DNA of 64,000 nucleotides, taken from positions 248,001-312,000 of the forward strand of contig JADJEE010000001.1 of assembly GCA_016709225.1 (NCBI GenBank), read 5' to 3'. Both the position numbers and the translations under genes were made by a program. The DNA comes from Deltaproteobacteria bacterium. Lineage in GTDB: Bacteria > Myxococcota_A > Polyangia > Nannocystales > Nannocystaceae. This document shows, piece by piece, positions 10,157 to 18,450 of the stretch. Positions within the stretch are counted from its first letter, which is position 1. The number at the start of each line of letters is the position of its first letter. The notes under the pieces were generated by a model. That model did no database searches. It was not told where the DNA came from and worked only from the letters and a program-made list of their open reading frames with translations.

Positions 10157-11001
10157 GCGCTGCGACCGACGAGCGCGCGCCCACCGGGGCGGGCGTGGGG
10201 CAGGCGTGGCAGCGGATCTGGGCCATCGCGCTCAACACCTTCCGCGAGGCCATGCGCAACCGCGTGCTCTACGTGCTGGTGCTGTTCGCCGCGCTGCTGA
10301 TGGCGTTCTCCATCGTGCTCGGCGAGCTCTCGCTGCACGAGGAGGAGCGTGTGATCGCCGACATCGGACTCGCGGGCATCAGCCTGGTGGGCCTGGTGAT
10401 CGCGTTGTTCCTGGGCGTGAACCTGCTGTCGAAGGAGCTCGATCGCAAGACCGTGTTCTTCGTGATCCCCAAGCCGCTGCACCGCCACGAGTTCTTGCTG
10501 GGCAAGTACCTCGGGCTGGCGGTGACGCTGCTGCTGCTGGTCGCGGTGATGTCGGCGACGCTGGCGGTGGTGTTGGCGATCGAGGGCGCCAGCGCCGACA
10601 TCGCGCTGCTCCGCGCCGAGACGCTGGTCGCCTGCGAGCTGCTGCTGGTGGTCGCGGTCGCGCTGCTGTTCTCGTCGTTCTCGTCGCCGTACCTGTCGGC
10701 GATGTTCACTGCGTCGCTGTGGGTGGTGGGGCGCAACAGCGGCGAGCTGCGGGCGTTCGCGGGCGGCAAGCTGGCCGGCACTCCGCTGGCGAGCTTGCTC
10801 GAGACGGTCGCCGCGGTGCTGCCGGACTTCCACGTGTTCTACGTGTCGGGCGGGATGCTCGGCGACGACACGCCGGTGTCGATCCACGGCGGGTTCATCG
10901 GCTGGGGCTACGTCGCCGAGGCCGCGCTGTACGGCGCCAGCTACGGTGGCGTGTGCCTGGCGCTGGCGGCACTGCTGTTCGCCCGGCGAGACTTCACGTG
11001 A
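10153..11001 (+). CDS. ABC-2 type transporter permease
   Basis: Inner-membrane permease of 282 aa, partner of the ATPase encoded just upstream (ATGA overlap). About six hydrophobic spans are visible: residues 35-55, 75-95, 120-140, 155-172, around 215-230 and at the C-terminus. The elements IALNTFREAMRNRVLYVL near the start and KTVFFVIPKPLHRHEFLLGKYL in the first large cytoplasmic loop are typical of the ABC-2 membrane superfamily. The stop overlaps a third gene (GTGA), which suggests an associated subunit. Confidence 0.88.
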
Positions 11002-11615
11002 ACCTGCGCGCCCGTCGGTGGCTGGTGCGCGGGGCCTGGGCGCTCGCGTTCGTGGGCCCGCCGCTGCTGCGGGTCGCGTGGGAAGGGCGCGTCGAGCTGC
11101 GCGCCGCCGACGAGGCCGCGGCCGCCGGTGACACCGACGCGCGAATCATCCACCTCGGTCGCGCGCTGCGCTGGCGTCTGCCGCTGGGCGACGCCGACGA
11201 GCGCGCGATCGCGGGCCTGCTCGAGGTCGCCGACGCGGCCGAGGCCGACGGCGATCCGACCACCGCGCTGGTCGCCTGCCGCGAGCTCCGCTCAGGGCTG
11301 CTGGGCAGCCGCGACTGGTCGGTGCCCCACGCGGACGTGCTCGCCGCCGTCGATGCCCGCATCGCGGCCCTGATGGCGGCGACGGTGCCCACCCGCGCCG
11401 ACGAGGCCGAGCAGCTGGCCCGGCTGCGGGTCGCGAGCGAGGCCTCGCCGCTGCGCGCGAGTGCGGCTGCACTCGCCTTCGTGGTGTGGATGCTGGCCGC
11501 CGTCGCGTTCCTGCGCCGCGGCGTGGATGCCAAGGGTCGCCTGCAACAGCCGGCGGCCACGCGGCTCGGCGTGCTGGTGCTCGCGTCGTTGCTGGCGTGG
11601 TTGTGGGCCTGGTGA
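10998..11615 (+). CDS. Small membrane protein of the ABC-2 operon, unknown function
   Basis: A 205-aa protein that I do not recognise. It starts at a GTG overlapping the permease stop by 4 bases, so it belongs to the exporter operon. One hydrophobic segment lies near the N-terminus (GAWALAFVGPPLLRVAW). The middle is a soluble alpha-helical region rich in Ala, Glu, Asp and Arg (residues 25-150). Two spans lie at the C-terminus (AALAFVVWMLAAVAFL and LGVLVLASLLAWLWAW). The stop lies 4 bases from the stop of the convergent gene. Its position suggests an accessory subunit of the exporter; this is inference. Confidence 0.72.
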   Translation: MNLRARRWLVRGAWALAFVGPPLLRVAWEGRVELRAADEAAAAGDTDARIIHLGRALRWRLPLGDADERAIAGLLEVADAAEADGDPTTALVACRELRSGLLGSRDWSVPHADVLAAVDARIAALMAATVPTRADEAEQLARLRVASEASPLRASAAALAFVVWMLAAVAFLRRGVDAKGRLQQPAATRLGVLVLASLLAWLWAW

Positions 11616-11619
11616 GGCG

Positions 11620-12606
11620 TCACTTCGGCTCGGCCTCGGGACGCAGCTGATCGCGGATCAGCGCCTCGAGGTCGGTCTTCATGGTGGGGTGATCGCGGCC
11701 CAGCTGATCGAGCAGATCCAGCATCACCTGCTCACGGGTACGACCCTGCCGCTCGAGCTCGCGCTGGCGCCGGTTGTTGCGCACCAGGAACACCGTCATG
11801 ACGATGAGCAGGGCCGCGAACGCGAACGCGAAGAACACCGCGACCGCGTAGCCGAGCGCGATGTTGTCGCCGAATACGCTGAGCGTGCCCTTGCTGTCGG
11901 CCTGGCCGTCCTCGGCCTGCACCTCGGCGATGGCATCGTCGGCGCCGTGCACGATGTTGGACGCGATCGCGCCGGTCGTGCGGCCGATCGCGCTCTGCAT
12001 CGGCGCGCTGCCGAGGCCGCGGCCGACCGCGGGCAGCACGTGCACGCCGAGCATGTTGCCGATCGCGGGGCCGAGATCGCGGCCCATCGTGCGCGTCAGC
12101 GCCGGTCCGAGGTCCTCTTCGAGTCCGGTCGCGAGCCCGCGGATGACGCCGCGGGTGGCGACCTCACCGAAGCGCGCGGCCTTCTGGGCATTCTCCTCCG
12201 ACAGCGCGGCGTCGAGCGCCGCGTCCACCACCCGGTGCACCACCGTGGCGGTCGCGGGGGCGATCTGCTTCTCGATGAAGCTGCGGGTCTGCTTGCCATC
12301 GACGCCGAGGCCGTTGCGCTTGCTCGACGCGACCATGCCGTCGACCACGCCCTCGACGATCGACGCACTGAGCTTCTGCAGGCCGTCGCGCAGCTCCGGG
12401 GAGCCGATGATCGCGCCCAGGCGACGTTGGTTCTCGGGGCGCTCCAGCGACGCGAGCGACTCGTCCACCGCGGTGGTCACGACCCGCTCGGTCATCTTCT
12501 CGGAGAGCGGACGGGCGCCGGCCTCGGCCGGTGTCGCGACGATGCCTGCGCCCAAGACCAGCGCCAAGGCGCCCAGCACTCCGCGTGAACCGAACCTGCG
12601 TGTCAT
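11620..12606 (-). CDS. Exported helical protein with one C-terminal membrane span
   Basis: Unknown protein, 328 aa. A signal peptide (LGALALVLGAGIVATPAEAGA) is followed by about 200 residues of predicted amphipathic helix with few aromatic residues. A single span then follows (IALGYAVAVFFAFAFAALLIV, around 255-280), and a basic/acidic cytoplasmic tail of about 50 residues (NNRRQRELERQGRTRE). The chosen ATG at 12606 places the signal peptide at the N-terminus; the upstream open frame has no coding character. It is convergent with the ABC operon and divergent from the small ORF at 12858. I know no family for it. Confidence 0.7.
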   Translation of the reverse strand: MTRRFGSRGVLGALALVLGAGIVATPAEAGARPLSEKMTERVVTTAVDESLASLERPENQRRLGAIIGSPELRDGLQKLSASIVEGVVDGMVASSKRNGLGVDGKQTRSFIEKQIAPATATVVHRVVDAALDAALSEENAQKAARFGEVATRGVIRGLATGLEEDLGPALTRTMGRDLGPAIGNMLGVHVLPAVGRGLGSAPMQSAIGRTTGAIASNIVHGADDAIAEVQAEDGQADSKGTLSVFGDNIALGYAVAVFFAFAFAALLIVMTVFLVRNNRRQRELERQGRTREQVMLDLLDQLGRDHPTMKTDLEALIRDQLRPEAEPK

Positions 12607-12857
12607 CGCTGCCACGGCAGTGCACTTGGCGTACCACCAACATGGTCGTCGTCGGGTCGTGCCCGGGCGTCGTGGTGTCGTCGTCGGCGCCCCCATGCGG
12701 GCGCGGACGCCCGTGCGCAGGCGCCCGCAGTGCTGTGGTGGCACCGGTGGATGCGCGATGGCGACCAGGGCCGTCTGCGCGCAGCTCCACGCGTCGGCTG
12801 CCCGCGAACGCACTGGCACGGATGGTGCTCATCCTCGAGTCCGAGGAGTTCCAGACA

Positions 12858-12986
12858 ATGAGCAAGCTCTTGCGTGGTGTGGCAGCGGGATATGGTGCGT
12901 GGAAGCTCGGCGGCGGTGTGATCGGCACGGTGCTGATCTTCGTGCTGCTTTGGTGGGTGCTCGGTCACTTCGGCATCTTCCAGTGA
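12858..12986 (+). CDS. Tiny single-span membrane protein
   Basis: Short ORF of 42 aa (MSKLLRGVAAGYGAWKL, then a glycine-hinged hydrophobic helix ending FGIFQ). A GAGGAG ribosome site lies 9 bases before the ATG, which is why I place the start here and not further upstream. The helix GTVLIFVLLWWVLGHF would span the membrane once. It is followed within 110 bases by another small membrane protein and then by PPOx and BON genes of stress-protein type. Homologues are unknown to me; the strong ribosome site is the main support. Confidence 0.55.
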   Translation: MSKLLRGVAAGYGAWKLGGGVIGTVLIFVLLWWVLGHFGIFQ

Positions 12987-13010
12987 GGCCTCGTGCAGTG
13001 AGGCCTCGTG
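12981..13010 (+). repeat. 15-bp tandem duplication at a stop codon
   Basis: The unit CAGTGAGGCCTCGTG occurs twice in direct succession. The first copy contains the stop codon of the 42-aa ORF. It probably arose by slippage. The inner GAGGCCTC is palindromic, so each copy could also fold. Confidence 0.7.
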
Positions 13011-13096
13011 AGCCGGCGGGCGACGTCTTCCTCGGGCCACGTCGCCTGCCGCCGAAGTTTGACGAACCCGGCCCGAGGAGAAGACTGCAGGTCGAG

Positions 13097-13435
13097 ATGA
13101 ACGAATCCAAGAAGGCTCGCAAGAACCCACGGATGATGTGCGTGGTCCGTCGCAGCCGACTGCAGCGTGCCGCGCTCGGCGTCGGTGGGCTCGCAGCGCT
13201 GGGTCTGGCCCGCCGCTTCGATGGTTGGTTGTCGCTCGGCATTGCCGCGACCGGCGGGCTGCTGCTGGCCAGCGCCGCGCGATCGATGCGCGTGCGCCCC
13301 GCCCGTACCCCCGCGTCGCTCCACCACGTCGAAGACGACGGCGGTGACGATGTCGACCGCGCCGGAGATGCCTCTTTCCCCGCCAGCGATCCGCCAGCTT
13401 GGTCGCCGACGACCGCGGGCGCCCCTTCCGCTTGA
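13097..13435 (+). CDS. Small membrane protein with C-terminal SFPASDPPAW motif
   Basis: A 112-aa protein. A basic N-terminus (KKARKNPRMMC) leads to one or two short hydrophobic segments (AALGVGGLAALGLA and LSLGIAATGGLLLASAA). An acidic tail follows with DASFPASDPPAW, a motif recurring in small uncharacterised proteins of proteobacteria. The function is unknown. The ATG at 13097 is preceded by a GAGGAG, but 16 bases away, so the start is not certain. It lies between another tiny membrane protein and, convergently, a PPOx-fold gene. Confidence 0.65.
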   Translation: MNESKKARKNPRMMCVVRRSRLQRAALGVGGLAALGLARRFDGWLSLGIAATGGLLLASAARSMRVRPARTPASLHHVEDDGGDDVDRAGDASFPASDPPAWSPTTAGAPSA

Positions 13436-13486
13436 GCGTTCGATCCCTCGAACTCGACGCGTCTTCCTCGAACCGAACCGGGTCAT

Positions 13487-13520
13487 GGGTCCGCGACGTC
13501 AATGGTGGCGTCGCGGACCC
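13487..13520. terminator. Hairpin between convergent genes
   Basis: Perfect 12-bp inverted repeat (GGGTCCGCGACG / CGTCGCGGACCC) with a 10-base loop. It is placed 51 bases after the SFPASDPPAW gene and 50 bases after the end of the convergent PPOx gene, so it could end transcripts from both sides. No clear T-run is present, as is common in such high-GC genomes. Confidence 0.6.
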
Positions 13521-13570
13521 TGACATTCGTCGATCGCCGACGGTACGAGCCGTCGACGCGGGCCCAATGT

Positions 13571-14119
13571 TCAGAGCTCGACGCGGCCGTGGAGCGCGGG
13601 GCCTGCATCGTCCGGTGCACGCCCGCGCAGCGCCGCGATGGCCGAGGCGAGCAGGAACTTCAGGCCCTTCCAGCCGCTGTTGTCCCAGTACTCGGCGCGA
13701 TCGGGCACGACGTGCACCAGGCAGAGGTTGGCGCTGGTGGGTCCCTCGGGGAACCACACCCGCCACGCCGGCTGCCACAGCTCGCGCACCAGCGCGGCGT
13801 CGGTGACGATCTCCGCCAGGCCCGACATGCCGAGGAAGGCGCGGTCGCGCTGCATCGTCACCGCGCAGCGCATGGTGTTCTCGATCTCCTCCACCTTCTG
13901 TGTGTCGGAGGCGGTGACGAACCACAGGTCGCCGCCAGCACCGATGCGGGCGATCCGCATCGGCCGCGCGTGGATGCTGCCGTCCTCCTGGTGGGTGACG
14001 AGCATGGCGTCGTCGAAGCGTTCGAGCAGCGCGAGGAAGGTCGCGCGCTGGGTCTCGGCGTCGTCGCCGGGGGCGTGGTCGATCGGGGTCTCGGGGGGAT
14101 TCGTCACGGGTGCGTTCAT
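13571..14119 (-). CDS. PPOx-fold (general stress protein 26-like) protein
   Basis: Pyridoxamine-5'-phosphate-oxidase-like split-barrel protein, 182 aa, of the general stress protein 26 type that binds FMN or a related flavin. It shows the usual opening (FDDAMLVTHQEDGSIHARPM, then LWFVTASDTQKVEEIE). It also has the conserved C-terminal FLGMSGLAEIVTDAALVRELW and the strand LCLVHVVPDRAEYWDN. True PNPOx residues for PLP synthesis are not evident, so a stress role is likelier. A long perfect hairpin lies 31-69 bases before the ATG. The start is at the first Met that fits family length. Confidence 0.82.
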   Translation of the reverse strand: MNAPVTNPPETPIDHAPGDDAETQRATFLALLERFDDAMLVTHQEDGSIHARPMRIARIGAGGDLWFVTASDTQKVEEIENTMRCAVTMQRDRAFLGMSGLAEIVTDAALVRELWQPAWRVWFPEGPTSANLCLVHVVPDRAEYWDNSGWKGLKFLLASAIAALRGRAPDDAGPALHGRVEL

Positions 14120-14149
14120 GTCTCGATCCTGTTTGCGTCCGCGCGTTCG

Positions 14150-14188
14150 CGGCTCGACCGACGCGTCGACGACGCGTCGGTCGAGCCG
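14150..14188. terminator. Perfect 18-bp inverted repeat with 3-base loop
   Basis: The arms 14150-14167 and 14171-14188 are exactly complementary around a GAC loop. It lies 86 bases downstream of the BON lipoprotein gene and 31 bases upstream of the PPOx start, both on the minus strand. It is therefore either the terminator of the BON gene or an RNA hairpin in the PPOx leader. The arms contain ACGCGT palindromes, so a protein-binding role is also possible. Confidence 0.6.
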
Positions 14189-14273
14189 CCGAGTTGGGAA
14201 TGGCGGAGGGGCCCGCGTCGCTGGACGCGGTGGCCGACGGGGTCCATCCGCCGCAGATGGCGTCATGCCTGGG

Positions 14274-14870
14274 CTACTTGCGGTCGCCGTCGTCGTCGAC
14301 CTTGCCGAGCTTCTCGGGGTCGGCCGCGTTCGACTGCTCGACCTTGAGTTCGTTGTTGACCGACACCACGCCCTCGGTGGCGGCGGCGATGCTGGCGGCC
14401 TGCTCGCGCTCCGCTTCGTTGTGCACGACACCCGACAGCGTCACGACGCCGTCGATCACATCGACATCGATGTTCACGCGGCGGACGTCATCGTCGCCCG
14501 AGAGTGCCCGGCCCACGCGCGCCTTGATGCCGAGGTCGCCGTCGGTGGCGTCGCCCTCGAGGGTGGCGTCGATCTGCAGCTCGTTGACGACCCGCTGCAC
14601 GCCGTCGGTGGCGAGCGCGATGCGCTCGGCGGAGGTCTTCACGGTCTCGGAGTCGACCTTGCCGCGCAGGTAGACGACGCCTGCGATGGTGTCGACATCG
14701 ATGTCGAACCGCTTGACGTCGGGGTCTGCGACCAGGCGGTTGCCGACGCGACCGGTGATCACGGCGTCGCCGGTCTGCTCGGTCACCGGCCGCGTGGTGG
14801 CGCACGCACCGGCCACGAGGGTCACGGGCAGGAACATGGCGAGCGAGAGCGCGTAGCTTCGAGCGTTCAT
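14274..14870 (-). CDS. Lipoprotein with two BON domains (OsmY-like)
   Basis: Periplasmic lipoprotein, 198 aa. The signal peptide ends in the lipobox VAGAC. Two BON domains follow, one at about residues 40-105 (DVKRFDIDVDTIAGVVYLRGKV, then VQRVVNELQI) and one at 113-180 (DDVRRVNIDVDVIDGVVTLSGVV, VVSVNNELKV). Each has the conserved central glycine of the family. BON proteins bind phospholipid or secretins and, as in OsmY, respond to osmotic stress. It lies beside a PPOx stress-type gene and two tiny membrane proteins, giving a plausible envelope-stress cluster. The start is set by the signal peptide. Confidence 0.85.
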   Translation of the reverse strand: MNARSYALSLAMFLPVTLVAGACATTRPVTEQTGDAVITGRVGNRLVADPDVKRFDIDVDTIAGVVYLRGKVDSETVKTSAERIALATDGVQRVVNELQIDATLEGDATDGDLGIKARVGRALSGDDDVRRVNIDVDVIDGVVTLSGVVHNEAEREQAASIAAATEGVVSVNNELKVEQSNAADPEKLGKVDDDGDRK

Positions 14871-15025
14871 GGCACAGGCTTTCCGTTTCTCCCGCGGAGC
14901 GGGTGTCCGGCCTGCTGTGCAATGGCCGTACCCGCGCGGCTTCACCTGCGTCGTCGCCCGAGCCACGCCGTGGCGGCGCGCGGACCCGTCGCAGGTGAGC
15001 GCGACCGCTCGCGCGGTCCCTCCCG

Positions 15026-15889
15026 TCAGGGCTTGCGCAGCCGCACGAGACCTTCTTGCGCGGTCGAGGCCACCAGCACGCCGTCCTGCGTGAAGAACTG
15101 TCCGCGCGCGAGGCCCCGCGCACCGCTCGCCGACGGCGAGTCGATCACGTACAGCAGCCACTCGTCCATGCGGAACGGACGATGGAACCAGATCGCGTGG
15201 TCGAGGCTGGCGACGTGCATTCCCGGCGTCATCCACGACACGCCGTGGGGCTGCATCGAGACGCCCAGCAAGTTGAAGTCGCTGGCGTACGCCAGCAGGT
15301 ATTGGTGCACGCTGCTGCGATCGGGCAGCTTGTCGATCGCGCGGTACCAGACGCTGCGCTGTGGCGGCCGCACGTCGGGGCGCATCGGATCGTAGGGATC
15401 GATCGGTCGGATCTCGAGCGGCCGCTCGCAGGTGGCCTGCTCGCGCAGCGGCTCAGGGATGCGGTGGGCGAACTTGCGGGCCAGCTCGAGCTCCGACGCC
15501 AGGGTCTCGGGGGCGCTGGCGCCCGGGCTGGTGGCCTGGTGCTCGAAGCCGGGCTCGTGCAGCTGGAACGACGCCGCCATGGTGAATATGGCGTGGCCGT
15601 CCTGCACCGCGACCACCCGACGCGTGGTGAAGCTCTTGCCGTCGCGGATGCGATCGACCTCGTACACGATCGGCCGTTTGGCGTTGCCGGTGCGCAGGAA
15701 GTAGCCGTGCATCGAGTGCGCGAAGCGATCGGGCTCGACGGTCTGCTCGGCCGCCGACAGCGCCTGCCCCAAGACCTGTCCGCCGAAGACGTTCCCCCAG
15801 CCGAGATCCTGGCTCTGGCCGCGGAAGAGGTTGTGTTCGATGCGTTCGAGGCGCAGCAAGTCGAGCAGCTCGGTCAGCACGTTGGCCAT
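15026..15889 (-). CDS. tesB: Acyl-CoA thioesterase II
   Basis: Double hot-dog acyl-CoA thioesterase, 287 aa, hydrolysing medium/long acyl-CoA to fatty acid and CoA in the cytoplasm. The N-terminal hot-dog has the LFRGQSQDLGWGNVFGGQVLGQAL signature in parts (residues 21-44). The C-terminal hot-dog carries the catalytic triad seen in TesB: Asp in SLDHAIWFH, Ser/Thr in DSPSASGARGL and Gln in AQEGLVRLR. Full length compared with the Escherichia coli enzyme (286 aa). The ATG at 15889 removes a 57-codon non-homologous extension. Confidence 0.93.
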   Translation of the reverse strand: MANVLTELLDLLRLERIEHNLFRGQSQDLGWGNVFGGQVLGQALSAAEQTVEPDRFAHSMHGYFLRTGNAKRPIVYEVDRIRDGKSFTTRRVVAVQDGHAIFTMAASFQLHEPGFEHQATSPGASAPETLASELELARKFAHRIPEPLREQATCERPLEIRPIDPYDPMRPDVRPPQRSVWYRAIDKLPDRSSVHQYLLAYASDFNLLGVSMQPHGVSWMTPGMHVASLDHAIWFHRPFRMDEWLLYVIDSPSASGARGLARGQFFTQDGVLVASTAQEGLVRLRKP

Positions 15890-15983
15890 GGCGGGCGCGA
15901 CGGTACCACGCGGGGTCGAGCCCGCTGCGGCGGCGAGCTTGCAGGGCCCGACGCACATTCGTGCATGCGCGCCCCCGCGGTGG

Positions 15984-16859
15984 TCACGGCGAGGCGCGAC
16001 GATCGAGCCAGGCCTGCAGCAACGTCGCACCGATGAGGATCGCGCCGCCGACGATCGCAAAGGGGCCGGGCCGCTCGTCGTGCAACAAGAACGCCCACAG
16101 CGGGTTGAGCACCGGCTCGATCATCAGGATGAGCGAGGCCTCGAGCGCGCTGACGTGGCGCATCGCGGCCCCGACCGCGAGGTAGGGCAGCGCGATCTGG
16201 AACACCCCGAGGTATGCCAACACCGCGAGGTCGGTCGGCGACGGCGTGAACGGGAACGCCCACGGTGCACAGATCGCGAACGCCAACAGGTTGCCGATCA
16301 CGACCGCGTGCACGGGCGCACCGCCGCCGGACCCGGCGCCGCCGCGGGCCATGCGGCGCAGGCCGACCACGGTGCCGGCCCATGTCACACCCGAGACGAT
16401 CGCCAGCAGGTTGCCGCGCGCGGGGTCCGGCGCGGTCGAGCGCGCCGGCTCGGTGCCGAGCATGAACAACGACAGGCCTGCGGCCGCGACCGCGACCACC
16501 ACCAGCTGCCGTCGTCCGATGCGCTCGCCCAGCAGCCACGGCGACGCCAGCAGCACGTAGATCGGCGCCGTCGACTGCAAGAAGATGGTGTTGGCCGCGG
16601 TCGTGAGGCGGTTGGCCAGCACGAACAACACCACCGTCGCGGCGTAGAACAGGCCCACGGCCATGGCGGCGGGGCGCGGCCGCGAGCGCGCGGCGCGGGC
16701 CAGCAGCAACACCGCGACCGCGGCGACGCCCGAGCGGAAGCCGGCGATCTGCGGTGCCGTGAGCGACGCGGCCTTGATTGCGGCGCCGCCGGTCGAGAAC
16801 AACAGCGCGGCGAGCAGCAGCTGCGCTCGCGCGCGGGTCTGCAGCGCGCGCTCGCTCAC
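15984..16859 (-). CDS. EamA/DMT-family transporter
   Basis: Ten-span inner-membrane transporter of the drug/metabolite (EamA) superfamily, 291 aa. Two repeats of five spans are visible. The first begins AQLLLAALLFSTGGAAIKAA with TAPQIAGFRSG. The second begins GNLLAIVSGVTWAGTVVGLRR, ending with the family-typical EASLILMIEPVLNPLWAF. The substrate is unknown (metabolite or amino-acid export is common). Its ATG overlaps the stop of glgA by 4 bases, so it is expressed with glycogen synthase, though a role in glycogen metabolism is not evident. Confidence 0.88.
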   Translation of the reverse strand: MSERALQTRARAQLLLAALLFSTGGAAIKAASLTAPQIAGFRSGVAAVAVLLLARAARSRPRPAAMAVGLFYAATVVLFVLANRLTTAANTIFLQSTAPIYVLLASPWLLGERIGRRQLVVVAVAAAGLSLFMLGTEPARSTAPDPARGNLLAIVSGVTWAGTVVGLRRMARGGAGSGGGAPVHAVVIGNLLAFAICAPWAFPFTPSPTDLAVLAYLGVFQIALPYLAVGAAMRHVSALEASLILMIEPVLNPLWAFLLHDERPGPFAIVGGAILIGATLLQAWLDRRASP

Positions 16860-18316
16860 GGTTGCTCCGCGTCGCGGTGTGCGATCGCCTCGCGGTACAC
16901 CCTGCGGTACGCCCCCGCGCCCTCTCGCCAGCCGAACGCGCGCGCCATGCCGCGGCGCTGCACGTCCTCGTGGTGGGCGCGGTCACGCCAGGTGCTGGTC
17001 GCCCGCTGCAGCGCGGCCGCCAGCGCCGGCGCGGTCGGGGCATCGAACACGAAGCCCGAGCCCGCGCCCGGTCGCTCGTCCTCGTCGATCACGGTGTCGG
17101 CGAGCCCGCCGGTGCGGCGCACGACCGGCGGAGTCCCGTAGCGCATGGCGTACATCTGCGTGAGCCCACACGGCTCGAAGCGCGACGGCACCAAGAAGAG
17201 ATCGGCGCCCGCGAAGATGCGGTGCGACAACGCCTCGTCGTAGCCGCGCCGGTGTGCGACCGCCAGCGGGTGCAGGGCCACGAGCTGGTCGAGCGCCTGC
17301 TCGAGCGCGGGCTCGCCCGAGCCGAGCACCACCAGCTGTGCGCCCTGGGCCAGCGAGACCTCGACGGCCTCGAGCACGAGGTCGATGCCCTTCTGCCACG
17401 TGAGTCGACCGACCAGGCCGAGCACGGGCGCGTGGGTCTGCGGCGCCAGGCCGAGCTCGCGCTGCAGCGCGGCGCGGCAGCGCTGCTTGTCTTCGAGGTG
17501 GTTCGCGTCGAAGCGCGCGGGCAGGGCCGCGTCGGTGCGCGGATCCCAGGTCGCCTCGTCGATGCCGTTCAGGATGCCGACCACCGCGTCGCCGCGGTGA
17601 CGCAGCAGCCCGTCGAACCCGATGCCGCCCTCGGGCGTGCGGATCTCGTCGGCGTAGGTCGGGCTGACGGTGGTCACGCGGTCGGCCCACACCAAGCCGG
17701 CCTTCAGCAGCGACAGCTCGCCGTAGAACTCGAGCCCGGCGGGGGTCACCGCAGCCGGCGGCAGCGCGAGCGCGCCTGCGAGCTGCAGCGCAAAGCGACC
17801 GGCGAACTGCAGGTTGTGCACCGTCAGCACGGAGGCCGGGCGCCCGCGGCCCCACCACGCCAGGTAGCCGGCCGCCAGCGCGGCCTGCCAGTCGTGGGTG
17901 TGCACGACGTCGACCGGATGGCCGAGCGCCGCGCCACCGATCGCGAGCATCGCAGCCGCGCGCGCCAGCAGTCCGAAGCGCAGGTGATTGTCGGGCCAGT
18001 CGACGCCGCTGGGGTCGCCGTAGGGGCCGCCCGGCCGATCGAACAACGGGTCACACTGCAGCAACCACCACTCGAGCGGGCTGTCGGGCACGCGAGCGAT
18101 GCAGACACGCGCGCGGTGGCCCACGCCCAGGGGATCACCGAGCTCGATGTGCCGTTCCACCGCGACCCGCGCCAGCACGCCGGCATACGCGGGGATCAAT
18201 ACGCGAACGTCGTCGCCCTGCGACGCGAGCGTCTGCGACAGCGCGGTCACGACGTCGGCGAGCCCGCCGGTCTTGCACAGCGGCACCGCCTCGGAGGCGA
18301 CCTGCAGAATCTTCAT
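16856..18316 (-). CDS. glgA: Glycogen synthase (ADP-glucose, GT5)
   Basis: ADP-glucose:alpha-1,4-glucan glucosyltransferase, 486 aa, normal for bacterial GlgA. The N-terminus (KILQVASEAVPLCKTGGLADVV) carries the ADP-glucose-binding KTGGL. Other hallmarks are VVHTHDWQAAL, NGIDEATWDP, GRLTWQKGIDLV and the C-terminal SRFEPCGLTQMYAMRYGTPP in pieces, with the catalytic-site glutamate. The ATG at 18316 directly precedes the KILQV strand. It is divergent from glgC, with a 134-bp gap that must contain both promoters. Together the two genes form the committed glycogen-synthesis pair. Confidence 0.96.
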   Translation of the reverse strand: MKILQVASEAVPLCKTGGLADVVTALSQTLASQGDDVRVLIPAYAGVLARVAVERHIELGDPLGVGHRARVCIARVPDSPLEWWLLQCDPLFDRPGGPYGDPSGVDWPDNHLRFGLLARAAAMLAIGGAALGHPVDVVHTHDWQAALAAGYLAWWGRGRPASVLTVHNLQFAGRFALQLAGALALPPAAVTPAGLEFYGELSLLKAGLVWADRVTTVSPTYADEIRTPEGGIGFDGLLRHRGDAVVGILNGIDEATWDPRTDAALPARFDANHLEDKQRCRAALQRELGLAPQTHAPVLGLVGRLTWQKGIDLVLEAVEVSLAQGAQLVVLGSGEPALEQALDQLVALHPLAVAHRRGYDEALSHRIFAGADLFLVPSRFEPCGLTQMYAMRYGTPPVVRRTGGLADTVIDEDERPGAGSGFVFDAPTAPALAAALQRATSTWRDRAHHEDVQRRGMARAFGWREGAGAYRRVYREAIAHRDAEQP

Positions 18317-18450
18317 GCGCGGGGCCAAGGGTACGGCCGACGCGTCGGCGGCCGCAACCGCGAGTGCGAATGACGTTCGCACACTGCGCCCACGAAACTG
18401 CACCGGGTGCACTTGGACGAGGCCGCAAGGCGTGGCACAACCGCACCGCC

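Noticed and set aside
12607..12857. Coding gene in the 251-bp gap before the 42-aa ORF
   Set aside because: The open frames there are GC-driven, with no start signal or domain; only a GC-rich partial palindrome near 12690-12730 was noted.
13571..14119. Calling the PPOx-fold protein a pyridoxamine-phosphate oxidase (pdxH)
   Set aside because: The FMN/PLP-binding C-terminal signature of PdxH is not seen; the general stress protein 26 type fits better.
18364..18450. glgC start at the upstream ATG
   Set aside because: Possible, but the 29 added residues are not part of the family fold and no ribosome site is evident; kept only as an alternative.
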